Positions 1-11,283 are shown, counted from the first letter of the stretch. The stretch: 64,000 bases of DNA from an uncultured Eubacteriales bacterium (GCA_902786355.1 CADABZ010000006.1:165531-229530), one strand, 5' to 3'. The notes: generated from the letters alone by a model not told the origin. Numbers and translations: made by a program.

Positions 1-3000
1 AATTTTGTGCCTTATAAGGTAAACGGCACTGCTGTAACTATCAAGGCAGATCACAGCCAGACAGTAGTCCTGCCTGAGGGAGACTACTATCTGCATGAAG
101 ACACCAAGCTCAATTCGGTAGTATATCCAGATGACCATCCGGAGAAATATACCGGAAAAGGTGAGGTCGCTGACGGTAAATTCTACTTCGGAAAATATAC
201 CGTTAATAAACCTTCTACAAAAGGAGATATCCTGTGGGATGTTGACGTTATCAATATCTCCAACACAGGAGATCTTAAAGTAAACAAAGTCCTCTACGAT
301 AAGAACAATGTCCCAGCCAAAAGCCATGGTGGATTCAGAATGCAGCTGTTCACACTTGGTGAGGACGGAACGACTCTTACGCCGGTAAAAGTCGGTAACA
401 AAAATCTCACTGCTGTTACCAAAGATAATGGTGATGCTGTATTTAACGACTTGCCTGTATACGACAGCAAGGGTCAGCTGATCAATTATGTTGTCAAGGA
501 GGTCTATACCGGAGAGCAGGCGGATCTGTACTATACAGATGACTTCACTTCAGATAAATCGCCGCAGACTCTGAGCCTTGACAGCCCTGAGCCTGTGGAT
601 GCAGGTAAAGTCATCAATCATCAGTATATGTCTGTAGATGTCGTCAAGAAGTACTACGATGCACGTGAATACGAGCTGACAGGTCTCAAGTACGAGCTTG
701 AAGGCGCGACTATCGCTCTGTACAGAAATAACGGAGACGGTACTTATACATATATCGGTACTGAACAGACAGACAAAAAAGGACAGGCTGCATTTGGCAA
801 GCTGGAATACTCGGCTGATGGTTTTGTCGCCATAGAGGTCAGTGTTCCTGACAGGCCTGAGTTCAAGTATATGGTCCCTGTTGAAGGCGACTACCTTAAG
901 CCGGAGGCTGGCGGCAAGCTTCCTGAGACTCTGACTGAAGATCAAGTCAAAAAACTCAGCAGGGCTGCTCTTGTCTCAACCACAGATCCGCAGTATACCA
1001 GCCTGATCGAGAACGTCATCCCTTGGACACAGATCCACGTTACAAAGTGGGATGATAATAAGACCAAGAAACTAGACGGAGCTAATTTCACCCTGTACAA
1101 GCAGGTCCTCGATGAGGGCACTACAGGAGGAGAACTCACCTTCGATGCTGCAAACTGCACTGTAGTAGGTGAGTACACTTCGGGTACATGGATCCACAAT
1201 GATACAGCACAGGAAGGCGAATTCCAGACAGACGTACTTGAGAATGCTGATAACATCGTCTACTGGCTCGTAGAGACCAAGGCTCCTACAGGATACCAGA
1301 TCATACCAACTGAGAATTATGTGCTCTTCACAGCCGAAGGTACAACTTATACCAATAAGACAAGCGGTAAAGTGTACACTCAGGAGAGTGGTGAAGTAGG
1401 ACTCAAGAAAAATGCTATCAACTATCATGATGTCATAGATCATAAGCTCACAGGACCTGGTGAAGGCACAGAGAACTGGGCATACATCGAGTTCACCAAA
1501 TGGATGCAGAAGGAGTCAACAGCCGGCAAGTCAACTCTTGAGAGAACTGACTTCACACTGATGCCTAATGCTACATTCGAGCTCTATGCAGTCAATGCAT
1601 CAGATCATAACAAGGTGATCCTGCTCGACACCATCACTACAGGTGACGAGAATGATGTTGAGCCGAGTTCTGTAACTACAGGATACGGTGTATCACGCTC
1701 TCTGGATGCATGGGCGATCTTCGATGAGATTGAGAAGAAATATCCGGATCAGCTCGATGACATCATTACATATAAGAGCGCTGAAGATTCCGGATATGAT
1801 GTGACATATCCATATGTTGTGGGACCTGATGGAAAGCCTGTAGAGGATGCACAGGGCAACAGGAAGAGGATCAAGGGAACATTCACTCTCAATGCTGTCC
1901 TGATCGAGAAGAACGCTTCATCCAAGTACGCTCTCGACCTGCACGATCACAATCTGCAGATCACATTCGTACCGAGCGATCTGAGCCTCGGCAACAGCAA
2001 ATACGCTGTTATAGACATAACAGACACAAATGCTGCGCTCTGCGATGAAAATGAAGCCAGAAGATCTTCATACACTGAGAATATATCTGCTTCAATGGCT
2101 ATCGTAGACTACCTGTCTACAGATAACTCTGTTGTACTGCGTCATTTCGGATATGATCCGGAGCTGGTGGGATATGAGATGATGCACGCAGACCTCGAAG
2201 CAAAGCATGAAGACAATCCGGGACTCTTCGTTTCGAAGAAAGTAACGTATAAGCTGGAGAAATACAACGCAGCAACCAAGGCATGGGAGGCATGGAGTCC
2301 AACCGAGAACAAGAAGCTCCCGAGCGGAACCGGAACCTTCGAAACGGATGGAAACGGATATCACTTTGACAAGGGGCTTGATCCTGGTGACTACAGAGTC
2401 ATCATGACTATACCTGCAGCCGGATATGAGAATTTCTACCCGGATGCGAATACGGCGTTTAAGTTCACCGTAGTTACGACAGGCAGAACTCAGGTATTCA
2501 CTACCTACAGCCCGGAGAAGCCGGATGTAACGATCGAAAAGGTTGATCTGAACGGCAGGACCGTTTCAGCTGCGGCAACATTCAGTCTTAAATCAAAGAG
2601 CGGAACAAGCTACAGTCAGACCGCTTCGACAAGTGACGGAAAGGCAGTATTCAAGGATCTGCCGGCGGATACTACATTCACTCTGAGTGAGACTGCAGCT
2701 CCTTCCGGATATACTAATGCGTACTTCGCTAAACTGTTCAGCAAGCAGTATCCGGATTACGCAAAACTGGTTGATGGCAGTGGTTATGCACTCAGCTATA
2801 CTACCAAAGTCGAAAACGGCGAGAAGTACATTGTTAAGAAGGAATATAAGGATGCATTCTCGCTTAAGGTACCTAATACTGAAACTGTCAAGCTGAAACT
2901 GATCAAGAAGGATGCACAGGACGCTGAGAAATTCCTGTCAGGCGCTCAGTTCAAGATCTACTATCTTGCATTTGACAGGGTAAGCGGCAGCTATACAGTA

Positions 3001-6000
3001 CCTGCGTACGTTGCAGACGGATCATGGACAGACCTCGGAACCGTTACCGCCGGAACAGACGGCACGATCACCAAGAGCGATCTCAAGCCGGGTGTCTACT
3101 ATGTAATAGAGACCAAGGCTCCTGATCACTACGATCTCGATCCTGAAGGAAAGACCATCGTAATGACAGGCGGTCTGGATCTGACGATCGCAAAGTCAGA
3201 TAAATACATGGTCAATACTGTTTCCGGAGGCACCGGCGAACTCGAATTCAAGGATATGCCGAAGGTCAAGATGACCGTTAATAAGAAAGTTGAACTCGGA
3301 TCTCTGGACCCTAGAGATTACAGCTTCACATTCTCGCTTCTTGATTCAGAAGGCAAGACTATCGCCGGTGATCCGGCCAAGGCATCTAAGACTGGCGCAA
3401 CTGTTACGAGCGCGGTATTTAAGGATCTCAGCCAGGGCAAGAAGTACTACCTGAAGGAAGCTCCTGCTGCAGGCTATCATCAGATCGACACGGTCATGGT
3501 AGGAAACAATGCAGTGAGCCCTCAGACAACCGGAAAATTCAAAGGTTACTATGAGATCGAGATCCCTACAGACGGATCAAATGTGACAGTGACTGTCTCC
3601 AACATCCTGCTTGAGGCTAAGGTCAGGATCTTCAAGTACGACGGAGAGGACGGCTCGGGCCTGACCGGCGCATCGTTTGAGGTGCTCAAATCAGATAAGA
3701 AGACAGTAGTCTCAAAGGCCAGCATCACAGACAACGGAGACGGAAGCTACACAGCAGTCATTCCTCTGGAAGGCACGGCACCTGCAGACTTCTATATCCG
3801 TGAGACCAAGGCGCCGGATAATTACACTATTGATGAAAACAACAAAGACATCCTGGTAAGGGATCTGAAGCCTGGAGATGCTAAGAGATTCAAATTCAAT
3901 GGTACTGAAGCAACGGACAACGAGCTCGTTCTTCCGAACTTCGAGGGAATAGATGTAACTGTCCTCAAGTACGGCGGACTCCCGGACAATACAGGTGTCG
4001 ATCCGCTCGCCGGCGCCCAGTTCCAGATGTACTTCAGCACTGACGGAGGCAATAGCTGGAGTTCATGGCATCCGGCAGAAACTACCGGATCAGACGGAAA
4101 GGCTACATTCCAGATCCTCAAGGGATACGACTATGCTGTTGCTGAAACCAATAAGATCAAGGGCTTCGTAGGACTCTACGGAATATATAAAGGAACTACT
4201 AAGCTTGAAACCGCAACATCAACGGACGGCAGGACCCTGTACATCCTCGGACACGATTTCGTCAATGGACAGTCTTATGAGTTCAAGGCATATAATATTC
4301 CGTACCTGAAACTCATAGTAGAGAAGGAAGACATAAGCGGAACTGTTGAAGACCCTAATGTTGAGTTCCATGTATATGAAGTACCGAATGATACTCCGAC
4401 TACTCTGACAGATGAGCAGATCAGCGATCTCGCAGCTGCATCGAAGGTCTTCATCGAGAATAAGACTAAGAACTCAACATACACCAATGAGGAGTTCATC
4501 AGGCCTGGCAAGACATATCTTGCAGTAGAAGACCGCGCGATCGATACCAAGAGTGAATTTGATGATTACAGTATCATCAAGGATGATTCCCGCGTTGTTA
4601 CCTATGAAGTCTTCTCAGTTCCTGAAACGAACTACAAGGAAGAGTACACAGTCACTTTCGTCAACAACAAGGGCGATGCTACCATTGGTCTGGAGAAGAC
4701 AGTCGATAAGGAAAAAGTCGACAGCCTTACAGTCAAGGATGCTGAGCTTACATACACACTCAAGCCTGAATCGACTAACGGCTATGCTCTGGATGCTTAT
4801 AAGCTCACAGACTCCGGCCTGACACCGGACCCATCCAATGCTACTCTGGCAGATGAATGGTACAACATCACCGAGGTCATTGTCGGACAGGGCAAGATGG
4901 ATAATTACCTCAGAGGTGCGAAGACGAGCAAGGATTACCAGATATTCGCTACCGTCACCTTCGTAGGTTTTGACGGCACAGAATACGAGCAGACTCCTGT
5001 CAACGTATCTCAGGGCAATATCACTGTAGTCCCGACCGGAACATCCGGAAAGAATATCAAGTCATTCTATGTAGAGTACAGCTCACCGGATCTGCTGACA
5101 GACACAGGCTATGCTCTCGGACAGAACTTCTCTGCAGGAGAGACAGTTGTAAAGGCAACAGTATTCAAGCAGGAAAAGCCGGATCAGGGCGTCATAACCT
5201 CGGTCAAGAAGATCAGAAATGATGCAGAGGTTGAGCTGACATACACACCATGGTCATCGAAGGGCGTGAAAGAGCAGCCTGTAACGATCGACGATGATGA
5301 CTTTGCTGAAACTACCGTCGACGGCGCTAAGGCTCCTGAAATCGCGTTCCACAAGGACGGTCCGGATAGGGATACTGCAGTCGAATTAGGATCAGACCTG
5401 ACATATAAGCTGACCGTAACTAATATATCCGAAGAGGAACTTTACTTTACTGATCCTATCATCGTGGACCTCCTGCCTCGCGGCATGGTAGTCGATCAGG
5501 ATTCAGAATTCGTCAAGGTCACATCCAAGCCGGATACTATCGCAGCTAATCCGGTCGTAACCACAGGCTATGCCGGAGAGAGCCAGTATGTGAATATTGC
5601 ATTCACAGGTACTGTAGCTAAGGGCGAGTCGATCGAGGTCGAACTGACAGCGAAAGTCACAACTGCTGTAACAAATTACGGCAACACTATGAGAAACTTT
5701 GCGTTCACGACCAGTAAGGAGGTCGGTGTCGCGACAAGTGACAATGTGACAGGAGCTGTTATCAAGGACGATAAGGGCTTATGGGCAGGTGAGCTTGTAT
5801 CGATTGCTACAGCACTCACCTGCGACAGAGAGAGAGCTGAAGCACTCAAGACTGCTCTCGGCAAACAGGGTACATACGGCTATCTGGTCGACTGGCACGA
5901 GAACTTCTGGGTAACAGACAATGAGCTGGTCTGCGTAAAATCAGAGTACGGCCCATCAGACGGAGGCGTATATCGTACAGATAAGGTCGCTGTCCTCGTC

Positions 6001-9000
6001 AATGATGAGAAAGAAGTAAGTCAGAGGACGATGCACTACAGGCTCACTATCAACAATGAGTCAGCCAGCAAGCGCACCAACCTGGCCGTCATGGATATCC
6101 TGCCGGTCGTAGGCGACAACCGTATCAACAATACACCGAGAGGTTCCAACTGGGATCTGTACTTCGATAAGATGGGTGCAGTCACTGTGAACGGCGAGAG
6201 CTGCGACGATTACACCGTATACTTCTATGACGGAGATGCAAAAGCATTCGATGCAGACGACATCACAGATGTCATCACAGAAGCCAAGGACGGCTGCCCT
6301 TCAGGATGGAGCACATCGCAGCCGGCTAAGCCTACTGCATTTATCGTAGCGTTCAACTATGACAAGACTGATGCTACAGAGGTATCGGATGGCAAGACCG
6401 TTGTCCTTGAAGGAATGAAGACGGTCCAGATCGAATACACTGCAGTGACAGACTATCGTGAAGCAGAGCCTCTGGCTGAGATCGTATTCACGAATGCGGC
6501 CAACGACTTCAACTTCGGATTCAGCACATTCGCGCCTCCTACCACGGCAGATAAGGCCAGACCGAATGAGCCTCTTGGCAGTAATGTCGTAGAGGTCACC
6601 ATTGCACCGCCTAAGGTCAAGGTCGGCGGCGATGTATGGATCGATGCTGATGACAACGGCAAGCAGGACGACGGAGACCAGAGCTGGTACCTTGGATTCG
6701 ATATAGTAAAACAGCTGATCAAGGATCTGGATGTTGATCTCTCGACTTCCAACCTCAGGAACTTCGGCGTTGTCGAAGAAACTGCCGGAACTATCAATGA
6801 GACCGGATCTGATGCGAAGAACTATGGTATCGCTCACTTCGAGTTTGACGATCTTACTTCAGCCAAGCTCAGAAACGGAAGCACTGATTACCTGAACTGG
6901 AATGACGGAAGTGCTGCTAAGCTGATCGGAAAGAATCCGTACACATATCATATGAACATGTCCTACAAGGGCAATACGTTCCTCAAGACTATAAACACTA
7001 TAGATCCAAGAGGATCGTGGATACCTGGACAGATACCTGATGCTGATCAGAAGGACGATAACTTCAATACTCTCTTAGGCGGATACCGTACTGAGCAGTT
7101 CTTCCTGCATCAGACAGCTGATCCGAACTGGGATATGACCAAGGATATCGGCTTCAACCTCCACAGGAATCTTGAACTGACCAAGGTAAGCCGTGCGGAC
7201 GGTGCTCCTGTAGAAGGTGCTCAGTTCACGATCTACGGACCGTTTGAACATGACACCGGCGCTAAGCAGGAACTCGATGATGCACACAAGGTTGCTACTG
7301 TCACTACAGATGGAGACGGAATCGCTGCAGTTGACGATCTCTTCTTCTTCAAAGAATACGTGATCGTAGAGACCAAGGCTGCCAAGGGCTTCGGTATCGA
7401 GGGATCTTCAGCAGAAGGAACCAACATCAGGAAGCTTGATGAAGGCAAGTGGCTGCTCAGCGTACCTGATACAACATCCAAGTCGCTTGAAGATAAGGTA
7501 ATTGTACGTGATCCTGAGAACATCGATGTAGAAGTCGAGAAATTCTGGGATGACCAGGAGGATATGTACGGCACAAGACCTGGCTCGATCAAGGTGATGC
7601 TCTACACTGACGAAGCATGCACTGTCGAAGCTAAGGATGCAGACGGAAACGTAGTTGAGAGCAAAACACTCAGCGATGCCAATAATTGGAAAGAGAAGTG
7701 GACCGATCTGCCGAGATATAAGGTGGAGAAGAGCCTCCTCGGTGGAGAGAAAGAGACAGAGATACAATACTATGTCAAGGAAACTGACTCTGAAGGCGAG
7801 GATATGAAGGGCTATGAAGTCGTCATCACATATGACAAGGATGAGACCACCGGCGACCAGAGCCTGAAGATAACCAATACGCCTATTTCGACCGGTCTCG
7901 AAGTCAGGAAGACATGGGAGGATACTGATGATCTTGCGGCAGCTGTAACAGCTGTAACATTCCGTGTTGAGCAGTCAGCTGATGGTGAGACATGGACACC
8001 TGCAAAGGCTCACGGTGAGGAAATCCTCCTGACAATCGAGAGGAAGCAGGGCGAAAAGATGGGCACTGCTGAGATCGAAGGACTGCCGGCATATGATGCA
8101 GATGACAATCCGCTGACATACCGTGCAGTAGAGATATCGATCACTGCAAATGGTGAAGTCATTGAAGTCAAAGACGGCAAGGTCGGAAGCTACGAAGTGA
8201 CTGAGAAGCATACTCCGGGCAGAGATGCATCACCGGAGAAGGCAACCGCTACAGATCTCTCTGAGATCAGCAACATCATGATCCCGACAGAATTCACTGT
8301 TGAGAAATCCTTCGTTGAGGATGATTTCAATCTGAACAAAGACATCAGATCGATCAACGTGATGCTGCAGAGAAAGAGCGGAAGCAGCGACTGGACCAAC
8401 GCACCTGAAGGCTCTGTTGATCTCAGATCGATCAGAGGCTGGAAGCACACCTGGAAGGGACTTCCTAAGTATGACCCGGCAGGAAACGCTTACATGTATC
8501 GTGCGGTCGAGGTGAGCTACACCACTAAGAGCGGCGAGACAGTCGAAGTCCTCTATGACAACACTGCTCAGACCTCCGGATCTGTCGGAGCATACAGGTA
8601 CACTTCACGCACCGAGGGCGACGCAGACAGCGGTTACACGACATACATCGAGAACAAGCCTGTCAAGGGATCCCTCAAGGTCAATAAGCAGTGGAAGGAT
8701 GCCGGCAAAGCAACCGTACCGGAATCGATCACTGTCAAACTCAGTGCTTTTGCAGACGGTAAAGAGATCAGGCTCAGCGGAGTGACAAGATCTGTCACAC
8801 TCAGCAAGGCCAACAACTGGTCAGACAGCACGACCTGGGCTAATCTGCCAGTATACACCGCTGACGGTGTCCAGATCAGCTACCAGCTGACAGAGTCAGG
8901 CAAGGGCAAGTACACTGCAGAATATAAGATCAACTACGGTGATGGCGTAGTCGGAGAAGGATCCGGCACCACACTCGATGTGAAGCTTATTTCGAACAGA

Positions 9001-9144
9001 GTCGTTGATGCAACCTTCATCAACAAGCTCGAGCCGCCGGTCAAGACAGGTGATAATACACCTCTTGTCGGATACCTGGCACTCCTGCTGACATCGGCAC
9101 TTTGCATAGTGCTCATCTGCATCAGAAGGAGACAGAAGAACTAA
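1..9144 (+). CDS. Giant Cna-B/SpaA-repeat surface protein, 3' part only
   Basis: The reading frame is open from the first base, so the gene is 5'-truncated by the window; at least 3047 codons are visible and no signal peptide is seen. It is a cell-wall-anchored adhesin or pilin-like stalk. Many SpaA/Cna-B modules are recognisable by the recurring E-T-K-A-P-x-G-Y type motif (for example near nt 1270, 3110, 3800 and 7370). A DUF11-like module lies near nt 5335-5700 and an SdrD-B-like module, with G-D-V-W-I-D-A-D-D-N-G-K, near nt 6625. Four Cna-B modules of the V-x-K-x-W type follow between about nt 7520 and 9010. The C-terminus has a sorting signal: P-V-K-T-G-D, a hydrophobic stretch and a basic R-R-R-Q-K tail. 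In this family Lys-Asn or Lys-Asp isopeptide bonds stiffen each module; that is family knowledge and was not tested here. No sortase gene lies in the window. Confidence 0.93.
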   Translation, partial: NFVPYKVNGTAVTIKADHSQTVVLPEGDYYLHEDTKLNSVVYPDDHPEKYTGKGEVADGKFYFGKYTVNKPSTKGDILWDVDVINISNTGDLKVNKVLYDKNNVPAKSHGGFRMQLFTLGEDGTTLTPVKVGNKNLTAVTKDNGDAVFNDLPVYDSKGQLINYVVKEVYTGEQADLYYTDDFTSDKSPQTLSLDSPEPVDAGKVINHQYMSVDVVKKYYDAREYELTGLKYELEGATIALYRNNGDGTYTYIGTEQTDKKGQAAFGKLEYSADGFVAIEVSVPDRPEFKYMVPVEGDYLKPEAGGKLPETLTEDQVKKLSRAALVSTTDPQYTSLIENVIPWTQIHVTKWDDNKTKKLDGANFTLYKQVLDEGTTGGELTFDAANCTVVGEYTSGTWIHNDTAQEGEFQTDVLENADNIVYWLVETKAPTGYQIIPTENYVLFTAEGTTYTNKTSGKVYTQESGEVGLKKNAINYHDVIDHKLTGPGEGTENWAYIEFTKWMQKESTAGKSTLERTDFTLMPNATFELYAVNASDHNKVILLDTITTGDENDVEPSSVTTGYGVSRSLDAWAIFDEIEKKYPDQLDDIITYKSAEDSGYDVTYPYVVGPDGKPVEDAQGNRKRIKGTFTLNAVLIEKNASSKYALDLHDHNLQITFVPSDLSLGNSKYAVIDITDTNAALCDENEARRSSYTENISASMAIVDYLSTDNSVVLRHFGYDPELVGYEMMHADLEAKHEDNPGLFVSKKVTYKLEKYNAATKAWEAWSPTENKKLPSGTGTFETDGNGYHFDKGLDPGDYRVIMTIPAAGYENFYPDANTAFKFTVVTTGRTQVFTTYSPEKPDVTIEKVDLNGRTVSAAATFSLKSKSGTSYSQTASTSDGKAVFKDLPADTTFTLSETAAPSGYTNAYFAKLFSKQYPDYAKLVDGSGYALSYTTKVENGEKYIVKKEYKDAFSLKVPNTETVKLKLIKKDAQDAEKFLSGAQFKIYYLAFDRVSGSYTVPAYVADGSWTDLGTVTAGTDGTITKSDLKPGVYYVIETKAPDHYDLDPEGKTIVMTGGLDLTIAKSDKYMVNTVSGGTGELEFKDMPKVKMTVNKKVELGSLDPRDYSFTFSLLDSEGKTIAGDPAKASKTGATVTSAVFKDLSQGKKYYLKEAPAAGYHQIDTVMVGNNAVSPQTTGKFKGYYEIEIPTDGSNVTVTVSNILLEAKVRIFKYDGEDGSGLTGASFEVLKSDKKTVVSKASITDNGDGSYTAVIPLEGTAPADFYIRETKAPDNYTIDENNKDILVRDLKPGDAKRFKFNGTEATDNELVLPNFEGIDVTVLKYGGLPDNTGVDPLAGAQFQMYFSTDGGNSWSSWHPAETTGSDGKATFQILKGYDYAVAETNKIKGFVGLYGIYKGTTKLETATSTDGRTLYILGHDFVNGQSYEFKAYNIPYLKLIVEKEDISGTVEDPNVEFHVYEVPNDTPTTLTDEQISDLAAASKVFIENKTKNSTYTNEEFIRPGKTYLAVEDRAIDTKSEFDDYSIIKDDSRVVTYEVFSVPETNYKEEYTVTFVNNKGDATIGLEKTVDKEKVDSLTVKDAELTYTLKPESTNGYALDAYKLTDSGLTPDPSNATLADEWYNITEVIVGQGKMDNYLRGAKTSKDYQIFATVTFVGFDGTEYEQTPVNVSQGNITVVPTGTSGKNIKSFYVEYSSPDLLTDTGYALGQNFSAGETVVKATVFKQEKPDQGVITSVKKIRNDAEVELTYTPWSSKGVKEQPVTIDDDDFAETTVDGAKAPEIAFHKDGPDRDTAVELGSDLTYKLTVTNISEEELYFTDPIIVDLLPRGMVVDQDSEFVKVTSKPDTIAANPVVTTGYAGESQYVNIAFTGTVAKGESIEVELTAKVTTAVTNYGNTMRNFAFTTSKEVGVATSDNVTGAVIKDDKGLWAGELVSIATALTCDRERAEALKTALGKQGTYGYLVDWHENFWVTDNELVCVKSEYGPSDGGVYRTDKVAVLVNDEKEVSQRTMHYRLTINNESASKRTNLAVMDILPVVGDNRINNTPRGSNWDLYFDKMGAVTVNGESCDDYTVYFYDGDAKAFDADDITDVITEAKDGCPSGWSTSQPAKPTAFIVAFNYDKTDATEVSDGKTVVLEGMKTVQIEYTAVTDYREAEPLAEIVFTNAANDFNFGFSTFAPPTTADKARPNEPLGSNVVEVTIAPPKVKVGGDVWIDADDNGKQDDGDQSWYLGFDIVKQLIKDLDVDLSTSNLRNFGVVEETAGTINETGSDAKNYGIAHFEFDDLTSAKLRNGSTDYLNWNDGSAAKLIGKNPYTYHMNMSYKGNTFLKTINTIDPRGSWIPGQIPDADQKDDNFNTLLGGYRTEQFFLHQTADPNWDMTKDIGFNLHRNLELTKVSRADGAPVEGAQFTIYGPFEHDTGAKQELDDAHKVATVTTDGDGIAAVDDLFFFKEYVIVETKAAKGFGIEGSSAEGTNIRKLDEGKWLLSVPDTTSKSLEDKVIVRDPENIDVEVEKFWDDQEDMYGTRPGSIKVMLYTDEACTVEAKDADGNVVESKTLSDANNWKEKWTDLPRYKVEKSLLGGEKETEIQYYVKETDSEGEDMKGYEVVITYDKDETTGDQSLKITNTPISTGLEVRKTWEDTDDLAAAVTAVTFRVEQSADGETWTPAKAHGEEILLTIERKQGEKMGTAEIEGLPAYDADDNPLTYRAVEISITANGEVIEVKDGKVGSYEVTEKHTPGRDASPEKATATDLSEISNIMIPTEFTVEKSFVEDDFNLNKDIRSINVMLQRKSGSSDWTNAPEGSVDLRSIRGWKHTWKGLPKYDPAGNAYMYRAVEVSYTTKSGETVEVLYDNTAQTSGSVGAYRYTSRTEGDADSGYTTYIENKPVKGSLKVNKQWKDAGKATVPESITVKLSAFADGKEIRLSGVTRSVTLSKANNWSDSTTWANLPVYTADGVQISYQLTESGKGKYTAEYKINYGDGVVGEGSGTTLDVKLISNRVVDATFINKLEPPVKTGDNTPLVGYLALLLTSALCIVLICIRRRQKN

Positions 9145-9180
9145 CAGATACTGATCAATAAGGTCAGACAGAGAGGCTGC

Positions 9181-9276
9181 CGCATCTGCGGCGGCCTCGT
9201 CTATGTTGCGATGCGGCGGCGTGTATTGCGCATCTGCGGCAGCTTCGTCTACGTTGCAAAGCGGCGGCTGCCTGTA
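9181..9276. repeat. Two-copy 48-bp GC-rich tandem repeat
   Basis: Two units of 48 bp start at 9181 and 9229 with the core CGCATCTGCGGC and a later GCGGCGG segment; they are similar but not identical. They lie in the spacer between the giant surface protein and moaA. No clear terminator with a T-run is visible in this spacer. Confidence 0.7.
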
Positions 9277-9370
9277 TTGTTAATAACAATTCTGAGGTGT
9301 AAGATAATCTCGTAAGCAGACGGGTTTTGCACGAAAACCGCTATAATCATCAGGAGTACAACAACATCAA

Positions 9371-10342
9371 ATGTTAGACAGCTACGGCAGAAAAATCGAA
9401 TACATGCGTGTTTCGATCACGGACAGATGCAATCTGAGGTGCAGATACTGCATACCTGATGGGATAGCAAAGGTGCCTATGAGTGCCATCCTCACCTATG
9501 AGGAGATAACCGAAATCTGCAGGGCGGCTGTCAGTCTGGGCATAAGCCGGTTCAAGATCACGGGAGGAGAGCCTTTTGCCAGACTCGGATGCACTGATCT
9601 GATAAGATCGATCAAATCGATAGAAGGCACTGAGGAAGTGACTGTCACGACCAACGGCCAGATCCTGCACGAGTATCTAGATGAACTGAAAGACATCGGG
9701 ATCGATGGCATCAACATCAGTCTGGACACGCTCGATCCTGAGAGATACACATATATAACAGGCGGCGGCAGGCTTGAGAATACGCTCAGAGCTATAGAGC
9801 TCTCTGTGGATTCCGGCATCAGAACCAAGATCAACTGCCTCATCCAGAGAGGATTCAATGAAGATGAGATCCTCGATATGGCAGATCTCGCGTTCAGATA
9901 CGGCATCGATGTGAGATTCATCGAGCTCATGCCGATAGGCGCGGGCGATATGTCAAAAGGCGTGCCTGGAGCCGAGATCCTGGAAGTCCTCAAGGACAAA
10001 TACCCAGACCTTATGCCTGATACATCGAGGCACGGAAACGGGCCTGCGGTATACTATAAGAGAAGCGGCTCTGACGGCGCGATTGGTTTCATATCTGCAA
10101 TCCACGGAAAATTCTGTAGCAGCTGCAACAGGATCCGCCTGACCTCGCAGGGACTGCTCAAACCGTGCCTGTATTATGAGAACGGCATCGATCTTAAGCC
10201 GCTCCTCGCAGAAGGCGAAGATGCTGTCAGGGAAGCTATGGAGAAGGCGATCAGCTCCAAGCCGAAGGAACATCATTTTGGCAGACAGGACGAAACAGAG
10301 GGCAGAAGCGAACACAGGCTGATGTCACAGATCGGAGGATAG
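9371..10342 (+). CDS. moaA: GTP 3',8-cyclase MoaA (molybdenum cofactor synthesis)
   Basis: MoaA is a radical-SAM enzyme that, with MoaC, converts GTP to cyclic pyranopterin monophosphate, the first step of molybdopterin synthesis in the cytoplasm. The 323-residue length is normal. The N-terminal CxxxCxxC motif is C20, C24, C27 within C-N-L-R-C-R-Y-C. The second iron-sulfur cluster motif is C249, C252 and C266. The SAM-binding G-G-E-P motif follows T-G-G-E-P-F. The protein ends in the typical I-G-G tail that MoaA needs for activity. The stop codon is 2 bp before the next gene, a MOSC-MogA fusion, so the two are almost certainly one transcript. moaC, moaD, moaE, moeA and a molybdate transporter are not in the window. 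Identification is secure. Confidence 0.95.
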   Translation: MLDSYGRKIEYMRVSITDRCNLRCRYCIPDGIAKVPMSAILTYEEITEICRAAVSLGISRFKITGGEPFARLGCTDLIRSIKSIEGTEEVTVTTNGQILHEYLDELKDIGIDGINISLDTLDPERYTYITGGGRLENTLRAIELSVDSGIRTKINCLIQRGFNEDEILDMADLAFRYGIDVRFIELMPIGAGDMSKGVPGAEILEVLKDKYPDLMPDTSRHGNGPAVYYKRSGSDGAIGFISAIHGKFCSSCNRIRLTSQGLLKPCLYYENGIDLKPLLAEGEDAVREAMEKAISSKPKEHHFGRQDETEGRSEHRLMSQIGG

Positions 10343-10344
10343 AT

Positions 10345-11283
10345 ATGTCGGGCAAAGTTATAGCTGTATGTATAAGTGAGAGGAAAGGGACTCAGAAGAA
10401 GGAGGTGCCTTCGATAAAACTCGTTCCTGAATGGGGCATCGAGGGTGACGCTCATGCCGGCAAGTGGCACAGGCAGGTAAGCCTGCTTGCTCTCGAGAAG
10501 ATCGACGAGTTCAGATCGAAAGGGGCTGCGGTTGAGAACGGAGCGTTCGGCGAGAATATTATTGTCGAGGGTTTTGACCTCAGAACGCTCCCTGTCGGGA
10601 CGAGATTCCGCATAGGAGACGCCTTGCTTGAGCTGACTCAGATCGGCAAAGAGTGCCATACGCACTGCGCGATCTATCATCAGGTCGGAGACTGCATCAT
10701 GCCGCGCGAGGGTGTTTTTACCGTAGTGCTTGAAGGCGGAGAAGTCAAAGCCGGTGATACGGTCGAGGTCATCGAGGCAGACCCGGCGAGACCTTTTACG
10801 GCTGCATGGATCACACTCTCTGACAAGGGGGCAAAAGGAGAGCGGGAGGACAAGAGCGGACCGCTTATCGGAAGCATACTCGAAGAGGCCGGATATGACG
10901 TCGTCGAGGGGCTGCTCATACCTGACGAGCCTGAGATGCTCAAGGCTCAGCTCATAAGACTCGCGGATCAGAGGCAGGTCAATGTGATACTCACAACAGG
11001 TGGGACGGGCTTCGCTCCGAGGGACATGACACCTGAGGCAACGACTGAGGTGTGCGACAGGATGGCGCCTGGTATAGCTGAAGCGCTGAGAGCTTATTCG
11101 ATGACCAAGACACCGAGAGCGATGCTTTCAAGAGGGGCGGCAGGGATCAGGAAACAGACTCTGATCGTCAATCTTCCAGGCAGCCCTAAGGCAGTCAGTG
11201 AATGCATGGAATGTCTGATGACATCGCTCGATCACGGCCTGGAGATCCTGCTCGGGAGAAAAGCTGAGTGCGCAAGGAAATAA
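10345..11283 (+). CDS. MOSC domain-MogA fusion protein (molybdenum cofactor)
   Basis: This 312-residue protein joins two domains. Residues about 1-145 form a MOSC domain, with G-I-E-G-D-A-H-A-G near residue 32 and the G-x-C-H-x-H-C segment near residue 98; MOSC domains act as sulfur-carrier or cofactor-handling modules in Mo enzymes. Residues about 150-305 form a MogA/MoaB-type molybdopterin adenylyltransferase, with the T-T-G-G-T-G motif near residue 215 and the N-L-P-G-S-P motif near residue 277. MogA activates molybdopterin as MPT-AMP before Mo insertion. It starts 2 bp after the moaA stop, with GGAGG overlapping the moaA end as ribosome binding site. The fusion is known in Clostridia but is not universal. 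Confidence 0.92.
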   Translation: MSGKVIAVCISERKGTQKKEVPSIKLVPEWGIEGDAHAGKWHRQVSLLALEKIDEFRSKGAAVENGAFGENIIVEGFDLRTLPVGTRFRIGDALLELTQIGKECHTHCAIYHQVGDCIMPREGVFTVVLEGGEVKAGDTVEVIEADPARPFTAAWITLSDKGAKGEREDKSGPLIGSILEEAGYDVVEGLLIPDEPEMLKAQLIRLADQRQVNVILTTGGTGFAPRDMTPEATTEVCDRMAPGIAEALRAYSMTKTPRAMLSRGAAGIRKQTLIVNLPGSPKAVSECMECLMTSLDHGLEILLGRKAECARK